Source: Paenibacillus sp. SY21-1 (GTDB taxonomy: Bacteria; Bacillota; Bacilli; Paenibacillales; Paenibacillaceae). From it: a DNA stretch of 64,000 nucleotides. Each line of letters starts with the position of its first letter. Within the stretch, counting starts at the first letter, position 1. The notes under the pieces were generated by a model, which had not been told where the DNA came from, made no database searches, and saw nothing but the letters and a program-made list of their open reading frames with translations. Positions 26,901-35,000 of this stretch are shown piece by piece. A program made the translations under genes and the position numbers. The stretch lies in assembly GCF_005222705.1 (NCBI RefSeq), contig NZ_STGF01000019.1, positions 20,567 through 84,566 of the forward strand, read 5' to 3'.

Positions 26901-27168
26901 TCTCGTATTCATACCAAGCCGCTCCTATATAGGAATGACGTTGACGCAGGGAGCGAACCGACTCACGATCCATCTCCCCGTTCCATACCACCGCTTCTCC
27001 CACGCCATTCAGCGTCAAAGTGCCCGGGAGCGCTACAGCGCCTTGCTGCGCGTCATTCAGCGTCTGATGCCAAAGCTTGGCCTCGCCAATATCATTGGGG
27101 TCCAAAGCGTATCGCCATTGGCCGTCCAAATTAAGTTTTGTAGTATAATGCTGCTGCGTCTGTTCCAT
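23980..27168 (-). CDS. Glycoside hydrolase family 2 enzyme with C-terminal F5/8 type C domain
   Basis: The 1062-residue protein has a GH2 jelly-roll sugar-binding domain (about 10-190), an Ig-like domain (about 195-300) and a TIM-barrel (about 305-600). Likely catalytic residues are Glu429 in SNGNELNG (acid/base) and Glu512 in VVTHEVGQY (nucleophile). A long central region follows, then a discoidin-like F5/8 type C domain at about 955-1062 with HWWQVDLGET and RYVKIVY. There is no signal peptide, so it should act on imported oligosaccharides. Substrate class is uncertain (beta-galactosidase, glucuronidase or other). A cre and an AraC regulator gene lie upstream, divergently. Confidence 0.88.
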   Translation of the reverse strand: MEQTQQHYTTKLNLDGQWRYALDPNDIGEAKLWHQTLNDAQQGAVALPGTLTLNGVGEAVVWNGEMDRESVRSLRQRHSYIGAAWYEYETDVSAEWAGKRLEIFLERVMFQSTLWVNGKLAGCQDSLSVPHTYDVTSFIQTGASNRITIRIDNRDIQNLGSHPSAYTEETQTIWNGIIGRIELQAAEQIRISDLQLFPDPEQRKVNVKGTYHNASATKAHAEIKLSARIRHGQVPHEAPAMSCSLQVAAFSSESFEWSYEMGEGAQLWDEFTPNVYEMRLENRTILGSEPVETTETLTFGLRRFQSNGRVLEINGRPTFLRGTLECCIFPLTGHPPMELDAWLDLYRISQSYGLNHIRFHSWCPPKAAFEAADQLGVYVQAESPMWMDTWNMPVGTHPEHYTYLPEEARRILNEYGNHPSFCIYSNGNELNGDFSLLRSIVAELKAFDNRRLYTLTTNWDRPLDSEDDLFCSQTVDGVGARGQYFPEQLSDATQLDFREAVAKRPVPVVTHEVGQYTVYPDVEEIAAYSGALRPVNLEAIRANLQKHGLLGDIRKFVHGSGMLALQLYRDEIEAALRTPELGGFQLLDLHDFPGQSTATVGILNAFWESKGLIEPEQFREFCAPTVLLLQMPKRIYTSADTFAAEASISHFGASELPALRVRWTLANAEGQVLDTGMLEAGPISFGAGITIGSFTSDALKQTLYSERVTVVLEEIDTGLRSEWPIWVYAAAEERQAAQTETDVWVTSQLDEETERKLAEGRSVLFLASDSELEHAAPGKFYPVFWSPVHFATENPCGIAVDREHPALRGFPTNGYAEYQWKDLLDRSVSLVVQEDLPFHPIVQVIPNFYHNRKLTNLTEYRVGKGKLLICGINIQDDLADRPAAAQLRTSLMAYMAGDAFAPQTMIEPEGLRKLLQRKVPHAAEGSAKTIAGRELGIGKPVSSDSVKDGEHAAFKGNDGIGHTQWLAADEMAGHWWQVDLGETRSVIGTKVKFHQEGNFLYVIQVSNDGVDWSVAANQTGQTSTDQIRIDHFAASGRYVKIVYNGLPAGVRAGHFAFEVYCT

Positions 27169-27201
27169 GCGGTCAACTCCTTATTATAAATCAGCGATAC
27201 C

Positions 27202-27215
27202 GGTAAGCGGTTTCA
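27202..27215. promoter_or_regulatory. CcpA cre site between GH2 and AraC genes
   Basis: GGTAAGCGGTTTCA fits the cre consensus TGNNANCGNTNWCA with one mismatch at position 1. It lies 34 bp from the GH2 start. Confidence 0.5.
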
Positions 27216-27273
27216 CATTGTAAAAGGCTCGTATTTTATTGTAAAATAGAGCAGTAACGAAAGGAATGATAAT

Positions 27274-28128
27274 ATGGCTGAATACCCTGATTATCCTGCT
27301 ATGTATCACCATAACCTTCAATATACGCATCCGCCTGGAATTCTTATTTCGGATCACTATGTTCAGCCCTACGGCTACACCTGCTATCGACCCGATGGAA
27401 CGAAGGATTGGCTGATTATGTATACTCTATCAGGTAGAGGAACGATAAACAATGGCGGCAAAGGCTATCTGACATGCGAAGCGGGAACGCTGACCCTTGT
27501 ATCTCCCGGGACGATTCAGGACTATTTTACCGAGGAGGAACAGACATGGGAGAAGCTATGGGCGCACTTCATGCCCCGTTTGACTTGGATGGATTGGCTT
27601 CCCTCAAGCAATACGGACGGTCCCTTGTTTCACCTCCCTATCGAGGATGAGAAGTCTCGCCATGCATTGGAATCGGCCTTTCGCAGAGTGCTTTCCTACA
27701 GACTTGATGGCCATGGCCTGCTCCGTGACGAGTTGACTTTAAATGCGCTTGAAGAAATAATTCTGCTGGTGGCCAGCCAAAGTCATCAGAAGGAGCTTGA
27801 CCCGCGGGTCAAGGAAGTTCTCGATATTCTGTCCGAGCATTATACGGAAGATTATTTGGTCGAGGACCTTGCGAGCAAGGTGTGCTTGTCCCCATCCCGG
27901 CTCTCCCATCTGTTCAAGGAGCAGGTTGGAGACTCCATTATCGAAACGCTGATGAAATACCGACTCAAGCAGGCCGAGAAGCTGCTGCAATATACGTTGC
28001 GTCCGATTACCGAAATCGCTTTAGGCGTAGGCTTTAATTCGCCCGACTATTTCTCCCGGCAATTCGCCAGCTATTACGGCATCAATCCTTCACAATACCG
28101 CAAGCAGCATCGAAACAACGTTCGTTAA
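27274..28128 (+). CDS. AraC-family regulator with cupin sensor
   Basis: The 284-residue protein has an N-terminal AraC-type cupin (about 20-150, with LTLVSPGTIQDYF) and an intact C-terminal double HTH (about 180-280: YLVEDLASKVCLSPSRLSHLFKEQ, then EIALGVGFNSPDYFSRQF and PSQYRKQ). AAAGGA lies 8 nt before the ATG. It is divergent from the GH2 gene and close to a sugar uptake operon, so it probably activates these in response to an oligosaccharide. This is inferred from position. Confidence 0.9.
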   Translation: MAEYPDYPAMYHHNLQYTHPPGILISDHYVQPYGYTCYRPDGTKDWLIMYTLSGRGTINNGGKGYLTCEAGTLTLVSPGTIQDYFTEEEQTWEKLWAHFMPRLTWMDWLPSSNTDGPLFHLPIEDEKSRHALESAFRRVLSYRLDGHGLLRDELTLNALEEIILLVASQSHQKELDPRVKEVLDILSEHYTEDYLVEDLASKVCLSPSRLSHLFKEQVGDSIIETLMKYRLKQAEKLLQYTLRPITEIALGVGFNSPDYFSRQFASYYGINPSQYRKQHRNNVR

Positions 28129-28257
28129 GCAGCGATGCGCGCGCTGGCAGCCTGTGCCGATGACGCTCCGTTAATCAAGCGAAAGGCTCGTCAAGGCGAA
28201 GACTGCATCTTCCTATTTCGCACCTTCGCCTCTGCTTGTTCCTCTCTTGCGATTGAT

Positions 28258-28295
28258 GAAAAAGGCGCCGCCGGATCGGATTCCGGCGGCGCCTT
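28258..28295 (-). terminator. Terminator of the sugar ABC operon
   Basis: AAGGCGCCGCCGG (28262-28274) pairs with CCGGCGGCGCCTT (28283-28295); on the minus strand TTTTT follows. It is 14 bp after the binding-protein stop. Confidence 0.88.
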
Positions 28296-28308
28296 GCGTA
28301 ACTTCCTC

Positions 28309-29892
28309 TTATTCTCCCAGCTGCGTTTTCAGCGCATCAAGCTGCTTCTGCAGCTCGGCCAATACCTTCTCGTAGCCCGCTTGCTTCAGCTTCTCGCGGA
28401 ATTGCTCCACAGCTTTCACCGGGTCATCCACTTTGCCTAGCGTGATGGCAGGTCCAAGCTCGCCGGTCACTTGCGTAATAGCCGTCAGCTCAGCTTCAAC
28501 TGGCGTCTTATCAAATACAAATTTGCCATACGCGTAAGGCTTTTTGATCTGATCGTATTCTGCATACAAGGTTTCGCCCAGCTTATCCCAAGACATGTCG
28601 CTTGGAATTTCAAATTTGTCAACCCGCCCGCCCCAGAAGTCGGAGTAGAAGCTATGCTTTGCTTCATCATAGCCAGCAGGAGTCGCACGTTTGCCATCCT
28701 TGATTTCATATTGAACGCCTTCGATTCCATAGTTGATCAAATGGTAGATTTCTTCATTGTTTCTGATTAAATCATAAGCCATCAGCGCCCGCTCCGGATT
28801 TTTGCTGTGCGCGCCTACGGATGTACCGCCATGCGTAATCGATGTTTCCATCAAGTTGGTGCCGCGAGTACGGGCAAACGGGAACATTTGCAGCTCTGAG
28901 CCAGGCTGCTCTTTGTCCATCTGCACGCGAAGCCCGGAGAACGTTTGCGTATGATGCTGGTCAAGTCCTGTCAATCCGGCTTTCAGAGCGGTGCGAATAT
29001 CGTTTTTGTTATTCAGGGCGTCTTCGCGCCAGAAGCCTTTATCCGACCATCTCTTCATCATTTCCGCATACTTCACGAATACATCGTCGAAGATCGGGCT
29101 GACGACTGTGTACTTTTCCTCCCACGACTTGGCCGCAAACGTCGGCATGAATCCGGTAGACATCGGCAGCTCCAAGTTATCCGTGTAAGATTGAACGAAT
29201 CCAAAGAACGTGTTCGTGCCGGAAGGAGCATCCCAAGGAATCATATCCGGTTTATTATCCTTAATGTATTGAAGATAGGATTCAATACCCTCCCAATCCT
29301 TGATCGGCTCCGTAAGGCCAGCTTCCTGCGCCAAGTCGCCGCGATAGAAGAAGCCGTGGTTTACCCATTGCGTATAATCATTTTCGGGAATCATCACGAT
29401 ATTGCCATTATATTTGGCTTGCTCCCAATCCTCCTCTGGAATGGATGCGTAGGTTTCCGGCGCATACTTCGGCAGCAGCTCGTCCAGATTCATAAAGGCT
29501 CCGCGTTGAGCGTTCGCCCAAGTATCCAGCCAATCGGTACCGATCGTGATCAGGTCGTGCGGCTCTCCCGATGCCAGAGCAAGGTTGTATTTCGTTTGCC
29601 AGTCAGCCCACTCGATCCATTTCCATTCGAGCTCTGCGTTAATCTTCTCTTTCATAATCACGTTTGCTTTTGCAAGCGCATCTTCAAACTGTCCGTTTTT
29701 GGGCTTATCGCCAAGAATAAGGTAGCTGATCTTTACAAACTTGGACGTGTCGATTTCCGAATTGCTTGAAGTATCCGTGTTACCGTTCCCGTTTGCGGGA
29801 GCATTGCCGCCATCTTTGTTCCCGCTGCAAGCCGTCAGTGTGAGCATGGTCGACAGAAGCACCAGCATTGAAGCCTTTTTCCATTTATACAT
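28309..29892 (-). CDS. Extracellular sugar-binding lipoprotein (LplA-like)
   Basis: A 527-residue solute-binding protein with a lipoprotein signal (lipobox LTAC, Cys22) followed by a Gly/Asn/Ser linker. The length and the pattern IEWADWQTKYNLALASGEPHD match the large (about 500-residue) family 1 binding proteins that pair with LplB/LplC-type permeases and capture oligosaccharides. It is the last gene of a permease-permease-binding protein operon. The ATPase is not encoded here, as is usual for this class, which shares a general MsmX-like ATPase. Confidence 0.92.
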   Translation of the reverse strand: MYKWKKASMLVLLSTMLTLTACSGNKDGGNAPANGNGNTDTSSNSEIDTSKFVKISYLILGDKPKNGQFEDALAKANVIMKEKINAELEWKWIEWADWQTKYNLALASGEPHDLITIGTDWLDTWANAQRGAFMNLDELLPKYAPETYASIPEEDWEQAKYNGNIVMIPENDYTQWVNHGFFYRGDLAQEAGLTEPIKDWEGIESYLQYIKDNKPDMIPWDAPSGTNTFFGFVQSYTDNLELPMSTGFMPTFAAKSWEEKYTVVSPIFDDVFVKYAEMMKRWSDKGFWREDALNNKNDIRTALKAGLTGLDQHHTQTFSGLRVQMDKEQPGSELQMFPFARTRGTNLMETSITHGGTSVGAHSKNPERALMAYDLIRNNEEIYHLINYGIEGVQYEIKDGKRATPAGYDEAKHSFYSDFWGGRVDKFEIPSDMSWDKLGETLYAEYDQIKKPYAYGKFVFDKTPVEAELTAITQVTGELGPAITLGKVDDPVKAVEQFREKLKQAGYEKVLAELQKQLDALKTQLGE

Positions 29893-29991
29893 TGTGAAAT
29901 CCTCCCCTTGGTATTTTCTTCGGCGCTCCTCTTTCGAGAAGTCGTCATTTTATATGTGCAGGGGTCAATGACCCTCCTCACATTCCATTCA

Positions 29992-30903
29992 TCAGCCTTT
30001 TACCGCGCCTACCGTGATGCCTTTAACGAAGTACCGCTGCACGAACGGAAAGAACATAATGACCGGCCCAGTCGCAACAATGGCGGTGGCCATCTTCATC
30101 GACTCCAGCGGCACGTCCCGCAGTTGAACGTTCGAGGATGCGGCTGAGTTTCTTATGAAATCGGCGCTCGTAATAACGTTGTACAAAAACAGCTGAAGCG
30201 GCCGGTAGTCCATATCCGGAGACAAGAACAACATCGAGTTATACCATTCATTCCAGTAGCCAAGAGCAATGAACAAGCCGATTGTAGCGAGAGCCGGCGT
30301 GGTCATGGGCAGAATCAGCTTGATAAAGATCGTAAAGTCTCCCGCACCGTCGATCTTGGCGGATTCCGTAATCGCATGCGGAATGGAGCGGACGAAGCTT
30401 TTCATCATAATGATGAGGAACGGGCTCAGCAGGCCGGGCAATAGTACGGCCAAGTAGTTGTCCTTTAAGCTCAAATACTGCGTCATCAACAGATAGAATG
30501 GCACAAGACCGCCAGAGAACAGCGTCGTAAAGTAGATAAAGAATGAAATACGGTTGCGATATTGAAAGTCGGGTCTTTGAAGCGCATATCCCGTCATCGC
30601 GACGAGGAACAAGCCCGCAGCGGTCCCTACGACGGTAATGCCGATCGTTACCAGATAAGAGCCGATGATCAGATCGGGATTCTCAAAAACGATTTTGTAG
30701 GCAAAGGTGCTAAATTCCTTGGGTATGAAATTAAAGCCGGATACCTTGATTGACGCTTCCGATGTGAACGATGTACCCAATACGAGCAAGAAGGGAAGCA
30801 AGCATACAAGCGAAAAGCCGCCGATAAACGCATACCCTGAAAGTTTGACGACGATGCCGCTGACATCCGTCCGAATACTTCGGGAATCTCTGTTTTGATC
30901 CAA
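29992..30903 (-). CDS. Carbohydrate ABC permease, LplC/YtcP type
   Basis: A 303-residue, six-helix permease of the MalG class. The EAA loop, ITESAKIDGAGDFTIFIKLILPMTTPALATI, contacts the ATPase. The C-terminus VQRYFVKGITVGAVKG is typical of the LplC group. It lies 12 bp after the first permease gene and before the binding protein. Confidence 0.93.
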   Translation of the reverse strand: MDQNRDSRSIRTDVSGIVVKLSGYAFIGGFSLVCLLPFLLVLGTSFTSEASIKVSGFNFIPKEFSTFAYKIVFENPDLIIGSYLVTIGITVVGTAAGLFLVAMTGYALQRPDFQYRNRISFFIYFTTLFSGGLVPFYLLMTQYLSLKDNYLAVLLPGLLSPFLIIMMKSFVRSIPHAITESAKIDGAGDFTIFIKLILPMTTPALATIGLFIALGYWNEWYNSMLFLSPDMDYRPLQLFLYNVITSADFIRNSAASSNVQLRDVPLESMKMATAIVATGPVIMFFPFVQRYFVKGITVGAVKG

Positions 30904-30915
30904 TGTCGTCGCCTC

Positions 30916-31902
30916 CTAGAAGAGTGAATTTTCGGGTGAGAATTTTTTGACGAGCCAGTTTGCCGTAAGGACGACCACGAAGCCAAACAGCGATTGATAC
31001 AAGCTGACAGCGCTTCCAATCGAGAAGTTGAAGTTCGTCATTAATGCGCGGAAGACGTACGTCTCGATAATGTCCGTCGTTGCATAGAGCGCAGTGTTAT
31101 TGGCGCCGATCAGATTATAGAACAATCCGAAGTTGCCTCTCAGGATGCCGCCGAGCGAGAAAAGCAGCAGGATAATGAAAGTCGGCTTGAGCCAAGGCAG
31201 CACGATATACAGGATGCGCTGGAAGGCGTTCGCACCGTCAATTTCCGAAGCCTCGATGATTTCATTGTCAAGACCCATGATGGCGGCGAAGTAAATAATG
31301 GAGCCATAGCCTGTCGTCTGCCACAAATAGGTCAGTACGATAATGAACGGCCAGATCGTTGAATCGGAGTAGGTTTTCACCTTTTCCATGCCCAGCGATG
31401 TCAGGATATTGTTGAGTAATCCGTAATCGTAGCTGAGGATATTGTAAGCGATCAAACCGATCAATACTGCCGAGATAAAATGCGGGAGGAACATCAGCGC
31501 TTGCGCCATTTTCTTGAACCATTTCCTCCGAATTTCGTTCAGGAATACGGCAACCACAATTTGCAAAACGTTGCCGATCAGAATAAACGCCAGATTGTAA
31601 GCGATCGTATTAAAGGTCAGCCTCCACAGGTCTCCCGTCATGACCAGAAACTTGAAATTGTCGAAGCCTACAAACGGACTTTTAAAAATCCCGTCCGTGT
31701 AGTTGTACTTGATAAAGGCCAAATACAGACCCGGCATCGGCAAATAGGCCAGCACGAGAAAAAATAAAATGGCGGGAATGCACATTAACAGAAGCGAACG
31801 GTTCTGAGCGAGCTTGCGTAGCCACGAGGTGTAGTTTGCATCAGGTCGTCGTTTCTTGCCACTTGCGCCGATGGATGAATGTATAGAATCTGCTTTGCTC
31901 AT
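30916..31902 (-). CDS. Carbohydrate ABC permease, LplB type
   Basis: A 328-residue permease of the MalF/LplB class: after a basic N-terminus, FLVLAYLPMPGLYLAFIKY starts the membrane part, and EIIEASEIDGANAFQRILYIVLPWL is the EAA loop. It is the first gene of the operon, with a perfect cre about 100 bp upstream. Together with the two downstream genes it imports an oligosaccharide, possibly released by the nearby extracellular GH30 enzyme and cut inside by the GH2 enzyme. Confidence 0.93.
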   Translation of the reverse strand: MSKADSIHSSIGASGKKRRPDANYTSWLRKLAQNRSLLLMCIPAILFFLVLAYLPMPGLYLAFIKYNYTDGIFKSPFVGFDNFKFLVMTGDLWRLTFNTIAYNLAFILIGNVLQIVVAVFLNEIRRKWFKKMAQALMFLPHFISAVLIGLIAYNILSYDYGLLNNILTSLGMEKVKTYSDSTIWPFIIVLTYLWQTTGYGSIIYFAAIMGLDNEIIEASEIDGANAFQRILYIVLPWLKPTFIILLLFSLGGILRGNFGLFYNLIGANNTALYATTDIIETYVFRALMTNFNFSIGSAVSLYQSLFGFVVVLTANWLVKKFSPENSLF

Positions 31903-32002
31903 GTTTGCCCTCCATATCGTTACCTTGATACATCCATAGTATCAATTTCAGGTCGGTTTTTCTTGCGGAATCTTGCTAAAGACCCATACGATTCTGCTAT
32001 TT

Positions 32003-32016
32003 TGTTACCGTTTACA
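32003..32016 (-). promoter_or_regulatory. Perfect CcpA cre of the ABC operon
   Basis: On the minus strand TGTAAACGGTAACA matches every fixed position of the cre consensus TGNNANCGNTNWCA. It lies between the GH30 terminator and the first permease gene. Confidence 0.75.
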
Positions 32017-32023
32017 TTATTCG

Positions 32024-32056
32024 AGAAAAACGGGGAGCCGCTGTTGGCTCCCCGTT
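32024..32056 (-). terminator. Terminator of the GH30 S-layer gene
   Basis: AACGGGGAGCC (32029-32039) pairs with GGCTCCCCGTT (32046-32056); on the minus strand TTTTTCTCG follows. It lies 38 bp after the stop. Confidence 0.88.
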
Positions 32057-32093
32057 TCCTTCTGGCACAATTCTGTTGAAGGCTCGCTTGTAA

Positions 32094-35000
32094 TCAAGCC
32101 CTTTCAAGCGTGTTCAGCAAATTGAAAATAGCTTGCGCCGCTTCCGCCCGTTTGGTGTAAGCAAATGGCTTGAATTGCCCGTTGCTGCCGATCAGAAGCT
32201 TTAGGCTGGCTGCCAGATCGACAGAATTTTTCGCCCACGTGCTAATGCTCTCCTCATCTGAGTAAGAGGATTGTTCAACTTCAATCGTTGTCGAACCGAT
32301 TGAATACTTATAGGCTCTTACCAGAATAGCAGCCATCTCTTGACGGGTGACAGTTGCTTCGGGCGCAAAGCGATTGCCGCTTCTTCCAAACACGATGCCT
32401 GCTTCATGAGCAGCGCCTACGGCGTCGGCATACCACGAATCACTCGGCACATCAGCGAAAGCAGACTCGCCCTCTACAGCTTGCAATCCCAATACGCGGC
32501 TAATCATGGCTGAAAACTCCGCTCGCGTTATATCGCCTTGTGGATTGAAACGCTTCTCTGTAACCCCCGCTATAATGCCTTTAGCAGCCATCGCTTGAAC
32601 CGCGCGATGAGCCCAGTGTCCGGCAGGCAGGTCTTCGAACCGCTTCTCGTACTCAAGCACGGCGTACATGCTGAAATGTGACAGCTCTGCTTCCAGCTTG
32701 TCGCCCGATCGGTGTCCGCCAACGTAGGTAAGGACGCCGTCTTCGCCGATATAATAGATGCCTGCCAGCTCGGAGCTCGATTTCATCTCAAGCGATAGCA
32801 GCAGCGGCTCATTAAACGTTGTCATTTCAATCGCCTTACCTGCAGCAGGAATAACCTCCAGCTTGAACTCATACACATCTCCCACCGCTCGAATATCTGC
32901 GTTGTATCTGGCTTGCGCTTTGAACAACGTCTCATCGATCCCGTTAGGAGCAAGCTTGTGAATCGTAAGCGCTATGAGGCCTTCCTGCCCGGCAGAGTTC
33001 TCCAGAACGTTCCCTAAGTCCGCGAGAGTTGAGCCAGGGATGAGCAGGTGCATGTCGCCGACGGCAAACCCCAGCGGCTTGCCGCCAAGCAGCTCCGCAG
33101 CATTCAACGGAAGCGACACTTGAATCAAATCTTGTTCTTGGGCGTCAATGTTAATGGTCGGTTTATCTTTAACGGCTTCGACTCGCAGCCATTGCTCGCT
33201 TACCGTTACAGCTCTAGGGTCGGCCGTTGGCGTTGGCGTTGGCGGGTTAGTTGTGGTTCCGCCGCCCGGCATGGCCGTGACTGTTGCAGTTAACGTGTCC
33301 TTGTAATAGCCGTCCAGCGTCGTAACCGTTATCGTGACGATACCTGGCCGATGAGCGGTCAGCTTGCCGTTGTTATCCATCGATGCGATGGCCGGTTTAT
33401 CGGAAGACCAGATCACTTCCTGCAGCGTTGCATCGGCAGGCTGTACTCCGGCTGCCAATTGAAGCTCGCTTCCTGCCGCGAGCGCCAGCTGCTTCCGATC
33501 CAGCGCCACCCCGGTAACGGGCTTTCTTACGGTGACGACCGCCGAGGCGGAGACTGTCCCGTTCGTGACTTTAATAGCAGCCATTCCTTCTTGAACCGCA
33601 GTCACATTGCCCTCGGCATCCACCGTTGCAATGTTCGTGTCCGAGGATTCCCAAGCCAAGCTTCCGACGTTAGAGGCCGCCGGCTTTGCGGCAACGGCAA
33701 GCGGAGCTGCTTGTCCTTTAGCCAGAACAAGCTGGTCTACATTCAGACTCAGTTGTTCAACCGAAACCGGCACATGAATTCGGGCAGCGGCATACTTGGA
33801 TGGATCGGCTGCGCTTGTCGCACGGATTATAGCGCGACCTGGCTTGAGAACCGACACATTCGCAGATAAACCGTTCGCTTCCACAGTTGCAATACTCGGA
33901 TCGTCTGTTGTCCACACGATCGCGGGGTTAGATGCGTTGCTCGGGTTGACGGTTGCCTGCAAGGTTGTATTTCCCGCCTCCGTAAGGCTGGCCTGATTCA
34001 GGCTTACATTCGCAACTGGCACAGTAGTCGAATTCGATTCCGCCACCGTTACCTCAACGCTTGCGTTCATGTCTGCCTCGCCCTGAACAGCGGCATGAAT
34101 CGTTGCCGTCCCGGCTGCTACGCCATGAACGACACCGTTCTCTACCGTGACGATGTCCTCGTTGGAGGATGTCCATTGCAGCGTTGGTTCGGCAACAACA
34201 TCAGACTTGACCATCGTCTTGAGAATAAAAGCCTCATTTTCGCGAAGCTCCAGCGATTTGCGGTTCACAGCCATGCCTTGCTTCAATTTTATTTTGATCA
34301 TGGATAGACCGGGCGCAACATTTTGTGTTGGTGTCGGGTTGACGATACCAATGGTCATGACACCGTTTGTGACGGCTTGATCCGCATACGTTTTTGTTCC
34401 AGAGGAAATCGCGTTCTCCGTAGCCGTCTTGGTTCCGTTAATCATAATGTCCATATTGCGGTTTGTAACGCCCCATGGATCATGGAAACCGAGCGAAACA
34501 TCGTACAATCCGTTCGGAAGCTCGAAGCTGTACGTTAAGCCTTCACCAGCGGCCGTAATATTGGTGTAGCCGAATCCGCCGTACGGCCCTGTGCTCCATG
34601 CTCCAGCCACATCAGCTCGGTTTGTTATCCCCCAGGTATAACCCGTCACTGCATCCGCAGCTACCGGCGAGCTGACGGGATCCATGTAAGGCCCCTGCAG
34701 CAGGCCAAATGCTTCCCCTGACGGCAAGGCGCCTCCGCCCAGCACCGTATAGTACATCAGATTGCTGACCGCCGTCGCGGCATTCGTCGTAATGCTTGCC
34801 TCCTCCGACAGCTCGCCTTCCCCATACGTGTTCACCCCGGCAATTGCAAAATAATACCTGATGCCCGGCGCCAGATTGGGAATCGTCTTCTTGAGCCCGT
34901 CTGCCAGCACCGTCTCTTGGGTGTATACGCCTGGCGAAGTTCCGTACTTGATTTTGTAATAATCCGCTCCTGAACCTTCAATAAAGGAAATGGTCGCTTC

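Noticed and set aside
28945..29769. Plus-strand 274-codon frame opposite the binding protein
   Set aside because: Antisense shadow of a well-supported lipoprotein gene; no recognisable motif or ribosome site.
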